A stretch of 64,000 nucleotides of DNA, taken from positions 239,276-303,275 of the forward strand of contig CAMJRR010000001.1 of the NCBI GenBank assembly GCA_946408345.1, in the 5' to 3' direction. A program made the translations under genes and the position numbers. The notes beneath the pieces were generated by a model, which was not told the origin of the DNA, searched no databases, and saw only the letters and a program-made list of their open reading frames with translations. Shown in pieces: positions 15,797-23,060 of this stretch. Every line of letters begins with the position of its first letter. The stretch's first letter is position 1. This DNA comes from an uncultured Bacteroidales bacterium. Its GTDB lineage: Bacteria; Bacteroidota; Bacteroidia; Bacteroidales; F082.

Positions 15797-17130
15797 TTGA
15801 ACATGTCGAGGACAGGAACGTCAAACACCACACCTGAGAGCAGGAACCACACTGCAAACAGCGTGAGGAGGATGTTGAACACCTGACCGATGATGTAGAG
15901 CCAAAGCACCTTGCCGCCTTGCATCTGCTTGAAGAGGCTCTTGAAGTTGGTGTCGAGGCCGATGCTGGTGAAGGCCAGTACGAAGGCCCAGTTCTTGTAT
16001 TGGTCGAGGACGCCGTTGATGGCTTTCACGTCGCCACCCATAGGTTGGATGATGAAGGATGCCACGAGCGATGCCACGAAGAAACCGATGATGAACTTCG
16101 GGAAACGGGTCCAAATCTCACCTGCGCCGACTTTGCTGTCGCTGGTCTTGTCGACCTTGGTGGCAAAGAAGATGGCCACGAAGAAGGCAATGAAACCAAT
16201 GAGAATATTCTGGATGGACTTCACCAATACGGCTGCCTGTTCAGCTTCCTCGCCGAGGGCGTTACCAGCCAGCACTACGGCACCTGTTGAGTCGACGGTA
16301 CCGCCGATGAGGGCACCACCCATGAGTTGGTTCATGCCGCAAGCGCGAATGATCATGGGCTCGAACACCATCATCAAAATGGTGAAAATAATGGAGATGG
16401 AGATGGCCAACGAGAGGTCTTCCTTCTTGGCCTTGGCGGCAGCACCCGTGGCGATGGCGGCACTGGTACCGCACACCGAAGTGGCCGAAGCCAAGGTGAT
16501 GACCAACGGCTTGTTGTCAATTTTCAGCACCTTGGTGCCGAGCCACCACATGAAAATGATGACGATAGGAGTGACGATCCATGCGATGCCGAGGCCGTAG
16601 AGACCGAACTTGGCGATGTTGCTGAACAGTACCGAGAAGCCCATGATGACCAGACCCGTCTTGATGTAGAACTCAGTACGGATGGCGGGTTTCAGCCAAT
16701 CAGGCGTTCCGACTGTGTTGGAGATGAGCAGACCGATGAGCAAGGCCCAGAAAGCCCATTCGAGGTACATTTTCAGGGTGTATTCGGCACTGATCATCCT
16801 CACCACGATGCAGATGAGGAACAGCACAACGAAGGCAGGGATGAACTTGCCAATCTTCTCGCCTTGGAGCTTGATGCCAATGCCGAACAGGATGCCCGTT
16901 ACCAAGAAGGTGCGGAGCAGTTTGACCCAGAACTCACCGTTGAATTGTGCAGCCAAGGATTTCTTTTCTTCGACGTTTTCCCACCAGTGCCAAGTACCAA
17001 ATTTGGCGGCGGAGAAATCAAATGAACCGGTCAGCACGGCTATGCAGGCCACCGCGATGACGATGAAGCCAATCCACACGGCCAGCCAGTCTTCTTTTTT
17101 CCAAAGGTTGGATGCGTTATTGTTTGCCAT
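15793..17130 (-). CDS. YeiH-family putative sulfate exporter
   Basis: 445 aa integral membrane protein of the UPF0324/YeiH family. About 11 hydrophobic segments; conserved segments include the SATSVCGTSAAIATGAA stretch (near 215-232), GGTVDSTGAVVLAGNALG (near 278-295) and AFTSIGLDTNFKSL (near 390-403). Family members are annotated as putative sulfate or related anion exporters, with little direct proof. It lies between an OprP-like anion porin gene and a small membrane protein gene in one leftward operon. The 28-bp gap to the porin gene is made of AT heptamers, with no promoter seen. Confidence 0.85.
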   Translation of the reverse strand: MANNNASNLWKKEDWLAVWIGFIVIAVACIAVLTGSFDFSAAKFGTWHWWENVEEKKSLAAQFNGEFWVKLLRTFLVTGILFGIGIKLQGEKIGKFIPAFVVLFLICIVVRMISAEYTLKMYLEWAFWALLIGLLISNTVGTPDWLKPAIRTEFYIKTGLVIMGFSVLFSNIAKFGLYGLGIAWIVTPIVIIFMWWLGTKVLKIDNKPLVITLASATSVCGTSAAIATGAAAKAKKEDLSLAISISIIFTILMMVFEPMIIRACGMNQLMGGALIGGTVDSTGAVVLAGNALGEEAEQAAVLVKSIQNILIGFIAFFVAIFFATKVDKTSDSKVGAGEIWTRFPKFIIGFFVASLVASFIIQPMGGDVKAINGVLDQYKNWAFVLAFTSIGLDTNFKSLFKQMQGGKVLWLYIIGQVFNILLTLFAVWFLLSGVVFDVPVLDMFK

Positions 17131-17170
17131 AAGGAATTTAAAATTTAAAATTCAAGATTTAAAATTTATA
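17131..17170 (-). repeat. heptamer array between porin and yeiH, including the porin stop codon
   Basis: Five phased heptamers at 17136-17170: ATTTAAA, ATTTAAA, ATTCAAG, ATTTAAA, ATTTATA (plus strand); on the coding strand these are the AAATTTT/GAATTTT-type units. The last two lie inside the porin gene, encoding its terminal Tyr-Lys-Phe and stop. The array covers the entire gap up to five bases before the yeiH ATG. Confidence 0.75.
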
Positions 17171-18241
17171 GCTTAGGATACCGACCACTCGGTGTGAGTT
17201 CTCACCAGCTTCTTTCTGTACCAGCGAATAGTCAAGTTTGAAGTTCACGGACTTCAGAGGCCAGTAGTTGATGCCTACAGTGTACCAATTCGTGCCGCCT
17301 TTTGCTATACCGGCATCTTTGGTGAAGTGCTCGTAACGCAGGACGGGCATGATCTTCTGTTCGCCAGCTTGGAAGTTGTATCCAATTACACCGTAATAAC
17401 CGTTGCTGTTGAAATATCCAAGGTCTTCAGGATGATAGGTCTTTATTCCTGTCGCGCCGCTGATGTATTCGCCACGGAGCAAGAACTTGCCATCGTTGTA
17501 TTGCATGCCAGCAGTCCAACGGTTACGGATGCCATAGTGCACTTCGTCTTTGTTATACCTGCCATAGTAGTAAGAACCACTCAGGGTAAGGTCTTTCAGG
17601 CCGGGATGTACTTCGAGGCGGCCCACAATGTCCTTGCGGTTGTTGTTGTCGAGTTGGTTGGCGCCATTACCGTTGAACACGCCGATGGAGTAGTCAACGA
17701 TGCTGTATTTGTATCCTTCTTCGCCTTCCACGGGGAAGAGGCTACCGGTAGCCATGATACCGAGGTCACGGCCCAAGGAACCCACGCCGCAAACGTCGCT
17801 GTAGCCTGTGAGCCCTTTGACACTCTCACCGTAGTCGAAGATCTCGAGGTTGACGGGATTGATGGGGCTTTCGATCGTGAACGGGGTCTTGAACTGACCG
17901 AGTTGGATGGCAAACTCTCTGCAGGGTTTGTACTTGATGAAAGCGTCAACCAACATGGGGCTGCGACTGAAGTCGCCTTGGATCTTATAGCTCACGGTCT
18001 TCGAAAGGTTGCCTTCGACCGACATACGCACACGGCGCATTCTGAGGGTGTTGTCGAGCAGTTCACCCTTGTCGCTCAAGTTGGCTTGGTACATGCCTTG
18101 AACGAAACCAGAGATTTTAGGCATACGGTCCACCTTGCCCTTGAGTTCGTTGACTTGTTGTTGAACATCGTTTTGTGCATTGATACACAGCGGAATGGCT
18201 AACAAAAGCATTCCAGCAAAAAAGCGAAAATTGTGCTTCAT
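17159..18241 (-). CDS. OprO/OprP-family outer-membrane porin
   Basis: 360 aa. Signal peptide (1-22, ending CINAQ), a short coiled-coil-like segment (QQQVNELKGKVDRMP) and then a phosphate-selective-porin type barrel: KISGFVQGMYQ, LRMRRVRMSVEGNL, YKIQGDFS, QLGQFKTPFTIESP and the C-terminal Phe typical of outer-membrane barrels. Such porins pass anions such as phosphate, polyphosphate or sulfate. First gene of the porin-yeiH-small protein operon. A 20-bp near-palindrome lies upstream of its -7 element, suggesting control by a dimeric regulator. Confidence 0.87.
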   Translation of the reverse strand: MKHNFRFFAGMLLLAIPLCINAQNDVQQQVNELKGKVDRMPKISGFVQGMYQANLSDKGELLDNTLRMRRVRMSVEGNLSKTVSYKIQGDFSRSPMLVDAFIKYKPCREFAIQLGQFKTPFTIESPINPVNLEIFDYGESVKGLTGYSDVCGVGSLGRDLGIMATGSLFPVEGEEGYKYSIVDYSIGVFNGNGANQLDNNNRKDIVGRLEVHPGLKDLTLSGSYYYGRYNKDEVHYGIRNRWTAGMQYNDGKFLLRGEYISGATGIKTYHPEDLGYFNSNGYYGVIGYNFQAGEQKIMPVLRYEHFTKDAGIAKGGTNWYTVGINYWPLKSVNFKLDYSLVQKEAGENSHRVVGILSYKF

Positions 18242-18280
18242 AATAGATAATTTAATACGTTTTCAATTCCAAAATTGCGG

Positions 18281-18320
18281 CAAAAATAGTAAAAATACTT
18301 ATAGTAAATATACTTACTAT
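18281..18320 (-). promoter_or_regulatory. porin-operon promoter with palindromic operator
   Basis: Minus-strand -7 element TATTTTTG at 18281-18288. Upstream, 18301-18320 reads ATAGTAAATATACTTACTAT, palindromic at 18 of 20 positions (ATAGTAA / TTACTAT arms), covering the expected -33 region. A bound repressor would occlude the promoter, or an activator could replace the poor -33 element. Confidence 0.55.
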
Positions 18321-18331
18321 TTATTTTCAAC

Positions 18332-18359
18332 AAAAAAAGCATGATGACTCATGCTTTTT
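18332..18359 (-). terminator. intrinsic terminator of idi
   Basis: Stem AAAAAGCATGA / TCATGCTTTTT with a 4-base loop, directly at the idi stop codon and followed on the minus strand by a T-run. Confidence 0.8.
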
Positions 18360-18877
18360 CATTGAAACACAGCGGCGTGATGCGTCATTTCCTCAAAAGT
18401 GATCTTGAACCACTCGGTGTAATGCTCGGGATGGGCTTCGATGTCGTTTTTCAAGTCATTGAGGCTCATGTATTTCCAAGATTCCACTTCGTCACGGTTG
18501 ATTTGGGGAATATCATCGCTTTGTCCAATCCAGACGTGGTCAAATTCGTGTTCGATCAAACCTTCGCCTACGGGAGCCTTATATATAAAGGTGTAGACTT
18601 CGTGCATCGGGCAAGCCATGCCCATCTCTTCCATGAGACGCCGTGAAGTGGCTTCTTCCAAGGTCTCGCCTGCGCGGGGATGGCTGCAGCAGGTGTTGGT
18701 CCACAGGCCAGGGGAGTGGTATTTGGAGAGGGCGCGCTGCTGCAACAACAATTCGCCTTTTGAATTGAATATGAAAATCGAGAAGGCCCTATGAAGATGC
18801 GGAGTCACATGCGCAGCCTGCTTCTCCATTTGACCTATAGGTTGGTCGTTTTCATTGACTAAGATTACAAATTCCAT
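18359..18877 (-). CDS. idi: isopentenyl-diphosphate delta-isomerase, type 1
   Basis: 172 aa NUDIX-fold isomerase interconverting IPP and DMAPP for isoprenoid synthesis in the cytoplasm. Visible: LHRAFSIFIFNSKGELLLQQR, catalytic Cys64 in the TNTCCSHPRAGE segment, NUDIX-like helix EEATSRRLMEEMG, and EHEFDHVWIG with the catalytic Glu. Type 1 length and motifs are intact. A terminator follows at once. The nearby upstream region is the left inverted repeat of the GxxExxY cassette, so its promoter is not clear. Confidence 0.95.
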   Translation of the reverse strand: MEFVILVNENDQPIGQMEKQAAHVTPHLHRAFSIFIFNSKGELLLQQRALSKYHSPGLWTNTCCSHPRAGETLEEATSRRLMEEMGMACPMHEVYTFIYKAPVGEGLIEHEFDHVWIGQSDDIPQINRDEVESWKYMSLNDLKNDIEAHPEHYTEWFKITFEEMTHHAAVFQ

Positions 18878-18889
18878 TATTTCCTTTTT

Positions 18890-19443
18890 AACTACAGATT
18901 GTACAGATTTATACAGAGTTAAGTCGTGGTAATTTTGCAGCTAAAGCTGCGGATTAGTACGGATGGGCTTTGGCGTGATGTTGGGAAATCGTTTATAATA
19001 AAGGCTTTCGCCCCCAAAATTCAATAACATGCCTAGCTTCATACCTGTTGCATGAATGTAATTGATAACTTGGGCTTCATGTTCGGGAAGAATAGTAGAT
19101 ACCGCTTTCAATTCGACTATGATTTTGCCATAACAGAAAAGGTCTGCGATATAAAATTGGTTAAGCAGAACATCTATGTATTTGATTTGTATCTTGTGTT
19201 GAGGAATAAAAGGGATGTTGCGTTTTGTCATTTCCACCTCTAAAGCTTCTTGATATACGGATTCAAGAAATCCCATGCCGAGCGTTCTATGGACCTCCAT
19301 AGCTGCACCAATAATGCCATATGTTTCTCTTCCATATATAAACTGATTCGTTTCCATCTTTTATCTAGCCATCTGTACCCATCGGACGCTTGCGTCCCTA
19401 TAATTTCTGTCGAAAATCAGTGTAATCTGTGCAATCTGTAGTT
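18890..19443. mobile_element. candidate cassette: GxxExxY gene between 20-bp inverted repeats
   Basis: AACTACAGATTGTACAGATT (18890-18909) is matched at 19 of 20 positions by the reverse complement of 19424-19443. The 554-bp unit contains only the GxxExxY gene, fits exactly between idi and ychF, and has a 14-bp palindrome GGACGCTTGCGTCC (19384-19397) in the gene leader. No obvious target-site duplication is seen, and no transposase is present, so movement would need help in trans. Confidence 0.5.
18941..19357 (-). CDS. GxxExxY protein
   Basis: 138 aa. The family motif is G29-F-L-E32-S-V-Y35, and a PD-(D/E)XK-like core follows: YIADLFCYGKIIVELKAV, with Asp and E-x-K typical of nuclease folds, then HEAQVINYIHATGMKLGMLLNFGG. 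Catalytic activity has not been established for the family as far as I know. The gene is monocistronic and is bracketed by 20-bp inverted repeats built from ACAGATT units, suggesting that gene and repeats travel together. Confidence 0.87.
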   Translation of the reverse strand: METNQFIYGRETYGIIGAAMEVHRTLGMGFLESVYQEALEVEMTKRNIPFIPQHKIQIKYIDVLLNQFYIADLFCYGKIIVELKAVSTILPEHEAQVINYIHATGMKLGMLLNFGGESLYYKRFPNITPKPIRTNPQL

Positions 19444-19447
19444 TCTA

Positions 19448-20518
19448 TTATACATTAAATCTAATATTAAGTATATCACCGTCTTGCACTACGTAAGTCT
19501 TTCCCTCCACGCGGAACTTACCGGCTTCCTTAACGGCAGCTTCAGAGCCATATTGCAGGAAGTCTTCCGTACTCATCACCTCGGCGCGGATGAAGCCGCG
19601 TTGCAGGTCGCTGTGGATGGCTCCGGCGGCGATGGGAGCGGTGTCGCCCACATGGATGGTCCATGCTCTTGTTTCGTCGGGTCCGGTGGTGAAAAACGAA
19701 TGCAAATTAAGTGTATGGTAAGCAGTGCGCACCAGCTTGTTCACGCCAGGCTCGGTCAAGCCAGCGTCTTCCATGAAGAGTTGGCGGTCATCGGCATCGA
19801 GTTCCGAGATTTCAGCTTCCAGCTTACCGGCGATGATAAGCATATCTTGACCCTCTTTCAATGCGGACTTTACGGCATCGGAATACTTGTTTCCAGTTGT
19901 GGCAGAGGCATCGTCCACATTGCAGACGTAAATCATAGGTTTGGCGGTCAGCAGTTGGATGTCCTGCACATATTTCTTGTCCTCCTCGGCCACTTTTGCA
20001 TCGCGGGCATTGCCGAAGTTCTCCAAAGTTTCCTTGTAAACGGTCAACACGTCGAAGGCTTTCTTGAAGTCCTTTTCGCCGTTTTTCAGCATTTTCTGGG
20101 TACGTTCCAACTTGCGGGTGACCAAATCCAGGTCGCGGACTTGAAGCTCCAAATCAACGAGTTCCATGTCGCGCAAAGGGTCGATGCTGCCTTCGCTGTG
20201 GGGAATGTTGGGGTCGTCGAAGCAGCGCAACACGTGGATGAGAGCATCCATGGTCTGAACCTCGGCAAGAAGCTTGTTGCCCACGCCCTGACCGCCTTTG
20301 CTCAATCCTGGCAAGTCGACAATTTCGACCGTGGCGGGCACGATGCGCTTGGAATGGGAGATGTTGTCGATGAGCTTCAAACGTTCGTCCACCACCTCGC
20401 ACATGCCGATGTTCGACTTCGAGGCAAAACCGATTTCTGCCTTAGTGTTTGATATACAATTGAATATAGTCGTCTTTCCAACGCTTGAAAGACCGATGAT
20501 TCCACAATTGAGTGCCAT
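19448..20518 (-). CDS. ychF: ribosome-associated ATPase YchF
   Basis: 356 aa Obg-family P-loop protein that prefers ATP. Walker A GLSSVGKTT near the N-terminus, G3 VDLPGLSKGGQGVGNK, and a G4 region reading YVCNVDD, i.e. lacking the guanine-specifying NKxD, as in all YchF. C-terminal TGS-like domain ends FRVEGKTYVVQDGDILNIRF. Start placed at 20518 (MALNCGIIGLSS); an upstream in-frame ATG at 20542 would lie within the -7 element (TATCTTTG, 20540-20547). Associated with ribosomes and oxidative stress regulation in other bacteria. Confidence 0.94.
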   Translation of the reverse strand: MALNCGIIGLSSVGKTTIFNCISNTKAEIGFASKSNIGMCEVVDERLKLIDNISHSKRIVPATVEIVDLPGLSKGGQGVGNKLLAEVQTMDALIHVLRCFDDPNIPHSEGSIDPLRDMELVDLELQVRDLDLVTRKLERTQKMLKNGEKDFKKAFDVLTVYKETLENFGNARDAKVAEEDKKYVQDIQLLTAKPMIYVCNVDDASATTGNKYSDAVKSALKEGQDMLIIAGKLEAEISELDADDRQLFMEDAGLTEPGVNKLVRTAYHTLNLHSFFTTGPDETRAWTIHVGDTAPIAAGAIHSDLQRGFIRAEVMSTEDFLQYGSEAAVKEAGKFRVEGKTYVVQDGDILNIRFNV

Positions 20519-20539
20519 AGTGTTATGATTTTGATGGCG

Positions 20540-20547
20540 CAAAGATA
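20540..20547 (-). promoter_or_regulatory. -7 element of ychF
   Basis: TATCTTTG on the minus strand, 21 bases upstream of ATG 20518. It decides the start codon against the upstream ATG. Confidence 0.5.
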
Positions 20548-20548
20548 C

Positions 20549-20598
20549 AAAAAAGAAGTTGTTTTTGAATTGTCGGCAACAATTTCAAAAACAACTTC
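20549..20598 (-). terminator. intrinsic terminator of the lipoprotein gene
   Basis: 15-bp perfect stem GAAGTTGTTTTTGAA (20555-20569) / TTCAAAAACAACTTC (20584-20598), followed on the minus strand by six T. It separates the lipoprotein/barrel operon from ychF. Confidence 0.8.
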
Positions 20599-20618
20599 AA
20601 AAAAAGGTTATGTGGCCG

Positions 20619-21224
20619 TTATCTTCTGAAATTCACAAAATTGGCATTGTCAACACCTAGGTCGAAGCGACCGCCAGTCACGTCGATACGGGTGCCATCG
20701 TGAGTAAAGGCGCGGAATTGGAATTTGCCTGAGACGACCACCTCGGCATCTTGCTTGTCCACAATGACTTGCTGCACCTTTTCGAATTTGATGTAACCAC
20801 TGTAAATGCTATCGATTTCAGGGGCGTAATAACCTTCGAATTTGATATTGCAACTCGTTGAATTCGTGTCGATTGTGAAGCCCTTTCCGTTTAAGGCTAG
20901 GAGGCTGTGGTAGTCTTCCAAATGATAGGTGGAATCAATCGGCAGGGTGAAGACCATATCCAGGTTGTTGCGATAGTCTCGCCCATAAAGGGTCATGGTT
21001 AGTTTTTCGCGGTCGGCTACAAGATAAAATGGCCGGCTGTGCTCATACGAAACGTTGAAAGCCTGTTCGTTGATGTAAGCACCGAAAGTGTTGTAACCCA
21101 TTTCGGAATAGATGGGCAATCCGGGATAGTCGGGGTCGTCGATGTATTGGGTTTGCTTAAAGTCTGATTTCGAGCAGGCTGTCAAGGCAAGCATTACTGA
21201 AAGGATGAAGATGTATTTTTTCAT
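20619..21224 (-). CDS. hypothetical lipoprotein
   Basis: 201 aa. Lipoprotein signal with lipobox LTAC (Cys17) followed by SKSD. The mature part is beta-rich: short strands with Asp/Thr/Tyr and a repeated G-x-F-x-F pattern at the end (VSGKFQFRAF, VTGGRFDLG). No named family recognised. Its start is six bases after the stop of the upstream outer-membrane protein gene, so the two are probably an operon and may act together in the outer membrane. Confidence 0.75.
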   Translation of the reverse strand: MKKYIFILSVMLALTACSKSDFKQTQYIDDPDYPGLPIYSEMGYNTFGAYINEQAFNVSYEHSRPFYLVADREKLTMTLYGRDYRNNLDMVFTLPIDSTYHLEDYHSLLALNGKGFTIDTNSTSCNIKFEGYYAPEIDSIYSGYIKFEKVQQVIVDKQDAEVVVSGKFQFRAFTHDGTRIDVTGGRFDLGVDNANFVNFRR

Positions 21225-21230
21225 GGTTCG

Positions 21231-22034
21231 TTATTTTAAAGGGATGACTAATTCGATTTGTAATTTGCTCCCGGCGAATTTCGGTTTGGTGGGCAACATT
21301 CCTGTGGAGCCGCTGATTTCGAAAAGATGGGCGAGCCAGTTGAAGCCCACGCCAATACCGTTTCTGTCGCCCACTTGAAAACCTGCGCCAAAGTAGGCAG
21401 AAGCGTTCATCGGGTCGGGATTGTCGTAGTGTGAGGTGACTTGTTCGGCATAGGGCGCCATGCCATCCTTGTTCAGGAAATTCACCTTGTTTCGGTTGCC
21501 AACGAGGAAGTCAACATCGGCTTCGGCGGCGAGGTACATCATGAAGGTTTCGAGGCCTGAATTGAAATAATAGCGGAGTTCGATTGGAATGCCAAGGTAG
21601 TGGGAGTGCTGTTCAATGCCTTTTACTTTTAGGTATTCCAGTTGTTGCTCGTTGTCCACCTCGAAGTAGTACCATTCATTGTCGACATAGCCTGCAGGAT
21701 GGAATTTCTCTTCAGCTTGTTTGTAGCCGATGCGTTTGTAGTTGAAACTGTATTGCACACCTGTGCGTAAAGCCCAGTGATAATTGGGACTGACGATTTC
21801 ATAGCGGAATGAACCTTGCCAAGTTCTCATATGGCTGTCAACATTGATGAAAGCACCATAGCCGCCCGTTGGCCTGAAAGGTTCGAGGTTGGGCGAGAGA
21901 TGCGCGGTGAATTTAGGCCCCAATTCCACATACAGATTGTGGTGCCAACCATCTTTCGGCTCAGTTTCTTGAGCCATTGTTGCCGTGCTAGTCAGCATAA
22001 GCAGGCACGACCAAAGGAAAATCTTTATTCTCAT
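21231..22034 (-). CDS. outer-membrane beta-barrel protein, function unknown
   Basis: 267 aa. Signal peptide (about 1-21, ending TMAQ) and alternating hydrophobic/aromatic strands (LYVELGPKFTAHLSPN, WALRTGVQYSFNY, IPIELRYYFNSG, YFGAGFQVGDRNGIGVGFNW), ending KLQIELVIPLK. This is the pattern of small OmpA/PorT-like barrels of Bacteroidota. No specific ligand can be inferred. First gene of an operon with the lipoprotein gene; well-formed promoter at 22061-22090. Confidence 0.75.
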   Translation of the reverse strand: MRIKIFLWSCLLMLTSTATMAQETEPKDGWHHNLYVELGPKFTAHLSPNLEPFRPTGGYGAFINVDSHMRTWQGSFRYEIVSPNYHWALRTGVQYSFNYKRIGYKQAEEKFHPAGYVDNEWYYFEVDNEQQLEYLKVKGIEQHSHYLGIPIELRYYFNSGLETFMMYLAAEADVDFLVGNRNKVNFLNKDGMAPYAEQVTSHYDNPDPMNASAYFGAGFQVGDRNGIGVGFNWLAHLFEISGSTGMLPTKPKFAGSKLQIELVIPLK

Positions 22035-22060
22035 GACGTAACGTGTTTGGTTTGATGGTG

Positions 22061-22090
22061 CAAAATTACGACTTCTGCCTATTGCCCAAA
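22061..22090 (-). promoter_or_regulatory. promoter of the barrel-lipoprotein operon
   Basis: Minus strand TTTG (22087-22090), 18 bases, TAATTTTG (22061-22068). Near-consensus Bacteroidota promoter, 26 bases upstream of the ATG. The rest of the gap to prsW (22091-22193) holds no gene. Confidence 0.65.
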
Positions 22091-22193
22091 CATTTTGTCA
22101 AGGCTTTACAAACTTTTATGAAAAGATGAAATTGATAATCAGGTTTATGCGGATTCTGATTACAAACTTTTTGGTTAGATTACGAATGGAAAT

Positions 22194-22988
22194 TTACCAT
22201 TTGTCGCCTGCGTTCCAGTCGATTTTTCTGTATTCTGAGTCGTAGTTCAAGCCGGAATTAATTTGTTTTTCCACATCTTGGAGAGCGGCTTCTTGGGCTT
22301 GTTTCCGCGAATTTTCCTGTTGCTTGTTGATGTATTTCAACCCGAGCTTCCATAGCTTGACGTCGCCCCAAATGAAAACGAGGTAGATGATACCGCCAAC
22401 AAGGGGTAAAACGCTGGCCACCATCAGCAGCCAATCGAACAGACCGTGTGCGAGCATGGCCAACAAAAGGCCGGAAATCATATAAGTGCCGCGTTTTTCG
22501 GGATGGAACTTCGCCATTGAAAGGAAATAACCCATCACCACGCCGAAGAGGAAATGACCTGGTACAGAGAGTAATGCGCGTACTACTCCGGTTTGAAAAC
22601 CGTAACTAAACACGTATTCGATGTTTTCCACACAGGCAAATCCTAAGCCTATGAAAGTGGCATATACAATACCATCGAAGTATTCATCGAAGTTTTTGTC
22701 GCGCCAGATGAGTAGCATGAAAATGAGGAATTTGGAGAATTCTTCTGGTATGCCTGCTTCGAGAAAAGCGCTGAAAAACACCGTTTGGGTAAAGGCTGCA
22801 TTGCCTGCCAAGTATTTGATTCCAGTGACGATGACGATGTCAATAGGAATAGAGATCATGCCGCCGATGAAGGCCTTGGCAAGTGATTTGATGGGCTCTT
22901 TTTGGTATTTGTCTTGACGATAGATGAATATCATCAAAATGATCACAGGCAGGATGGCGATGCCGAAAAGGATGAGATAATAGAGCAT
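22194..22988 (-). CDS. PrsW-family intramembrane metalloprotease
   Basis: 264 aa with about seven hydrophobic segments. PrsW signatures: [11 protein letters not shown] (Glu82-Glu83 metal site), FACVENIEY, the His of [13 protein letters not shown] and of [11 protein letters not shown] soluble, Gln/Glu-rich C-terminal tail (~45 residues) extends beyond the family core. PrsW of Bacillus cleaves an anti-sigma factor; the substrate here is unknown and no anti-sigma gene is adjacent. Divergent from guaA, with both -7 elements inside identical 12-bp palindromes. Confidence 0.87.
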   Translation of the reverse strand: MLYYLILFGIAILPVIILMIFIYRQDKYQKEPIKSLAKAFIGGMISIPIDIVIVTGIKYLAGNAAFTQTVFFSAFLEAGIPEEFSKFLIFMLLIWRDKNFDEYFDGIVYATFIGLGFACVENIEYVFSYGFQTGVVRALLSVPGHFLFGVVMGYFLSMAKFHPEKRGTYMISGLLLAMLAHGLFDWLLMVASVLPLVGGIIYLVFIWGDVKLWKLGLKYINKQQENSRKQAQEAALQDVEKQINSGLNYDSEYRKIDWNAGDKW

Positions 22989-22998
22989 ACTTTGATTC

Positions 22999-23051
22999 TT
23001 TTGCGCAAAAATACGGTATTATCCGTGAAAAAAACTTATTTTTGCGCAAAA
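22999..23051. promoter_or_regulatory. divergent prsW/guaA promoters with twin TTTTGCGCAAAA palindromes
   Basis: Minus-strand -7 TATTTTTG at 23006-23013 (prsW) and plus-strand -7 TATTTTTG at 23037-23044 (guaA). Each overlaps a perfect 12-bp palindrome TTTTGCGCAAAA (22999-23010 and 23040-23051), spaced 41 bases start to start. The palindromes may simply reflect the -7 consensus next to GCAAA, or be a shared operator. Confidence 0.5.
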
Positions 23052-23060
23052 TTTTCTTTT

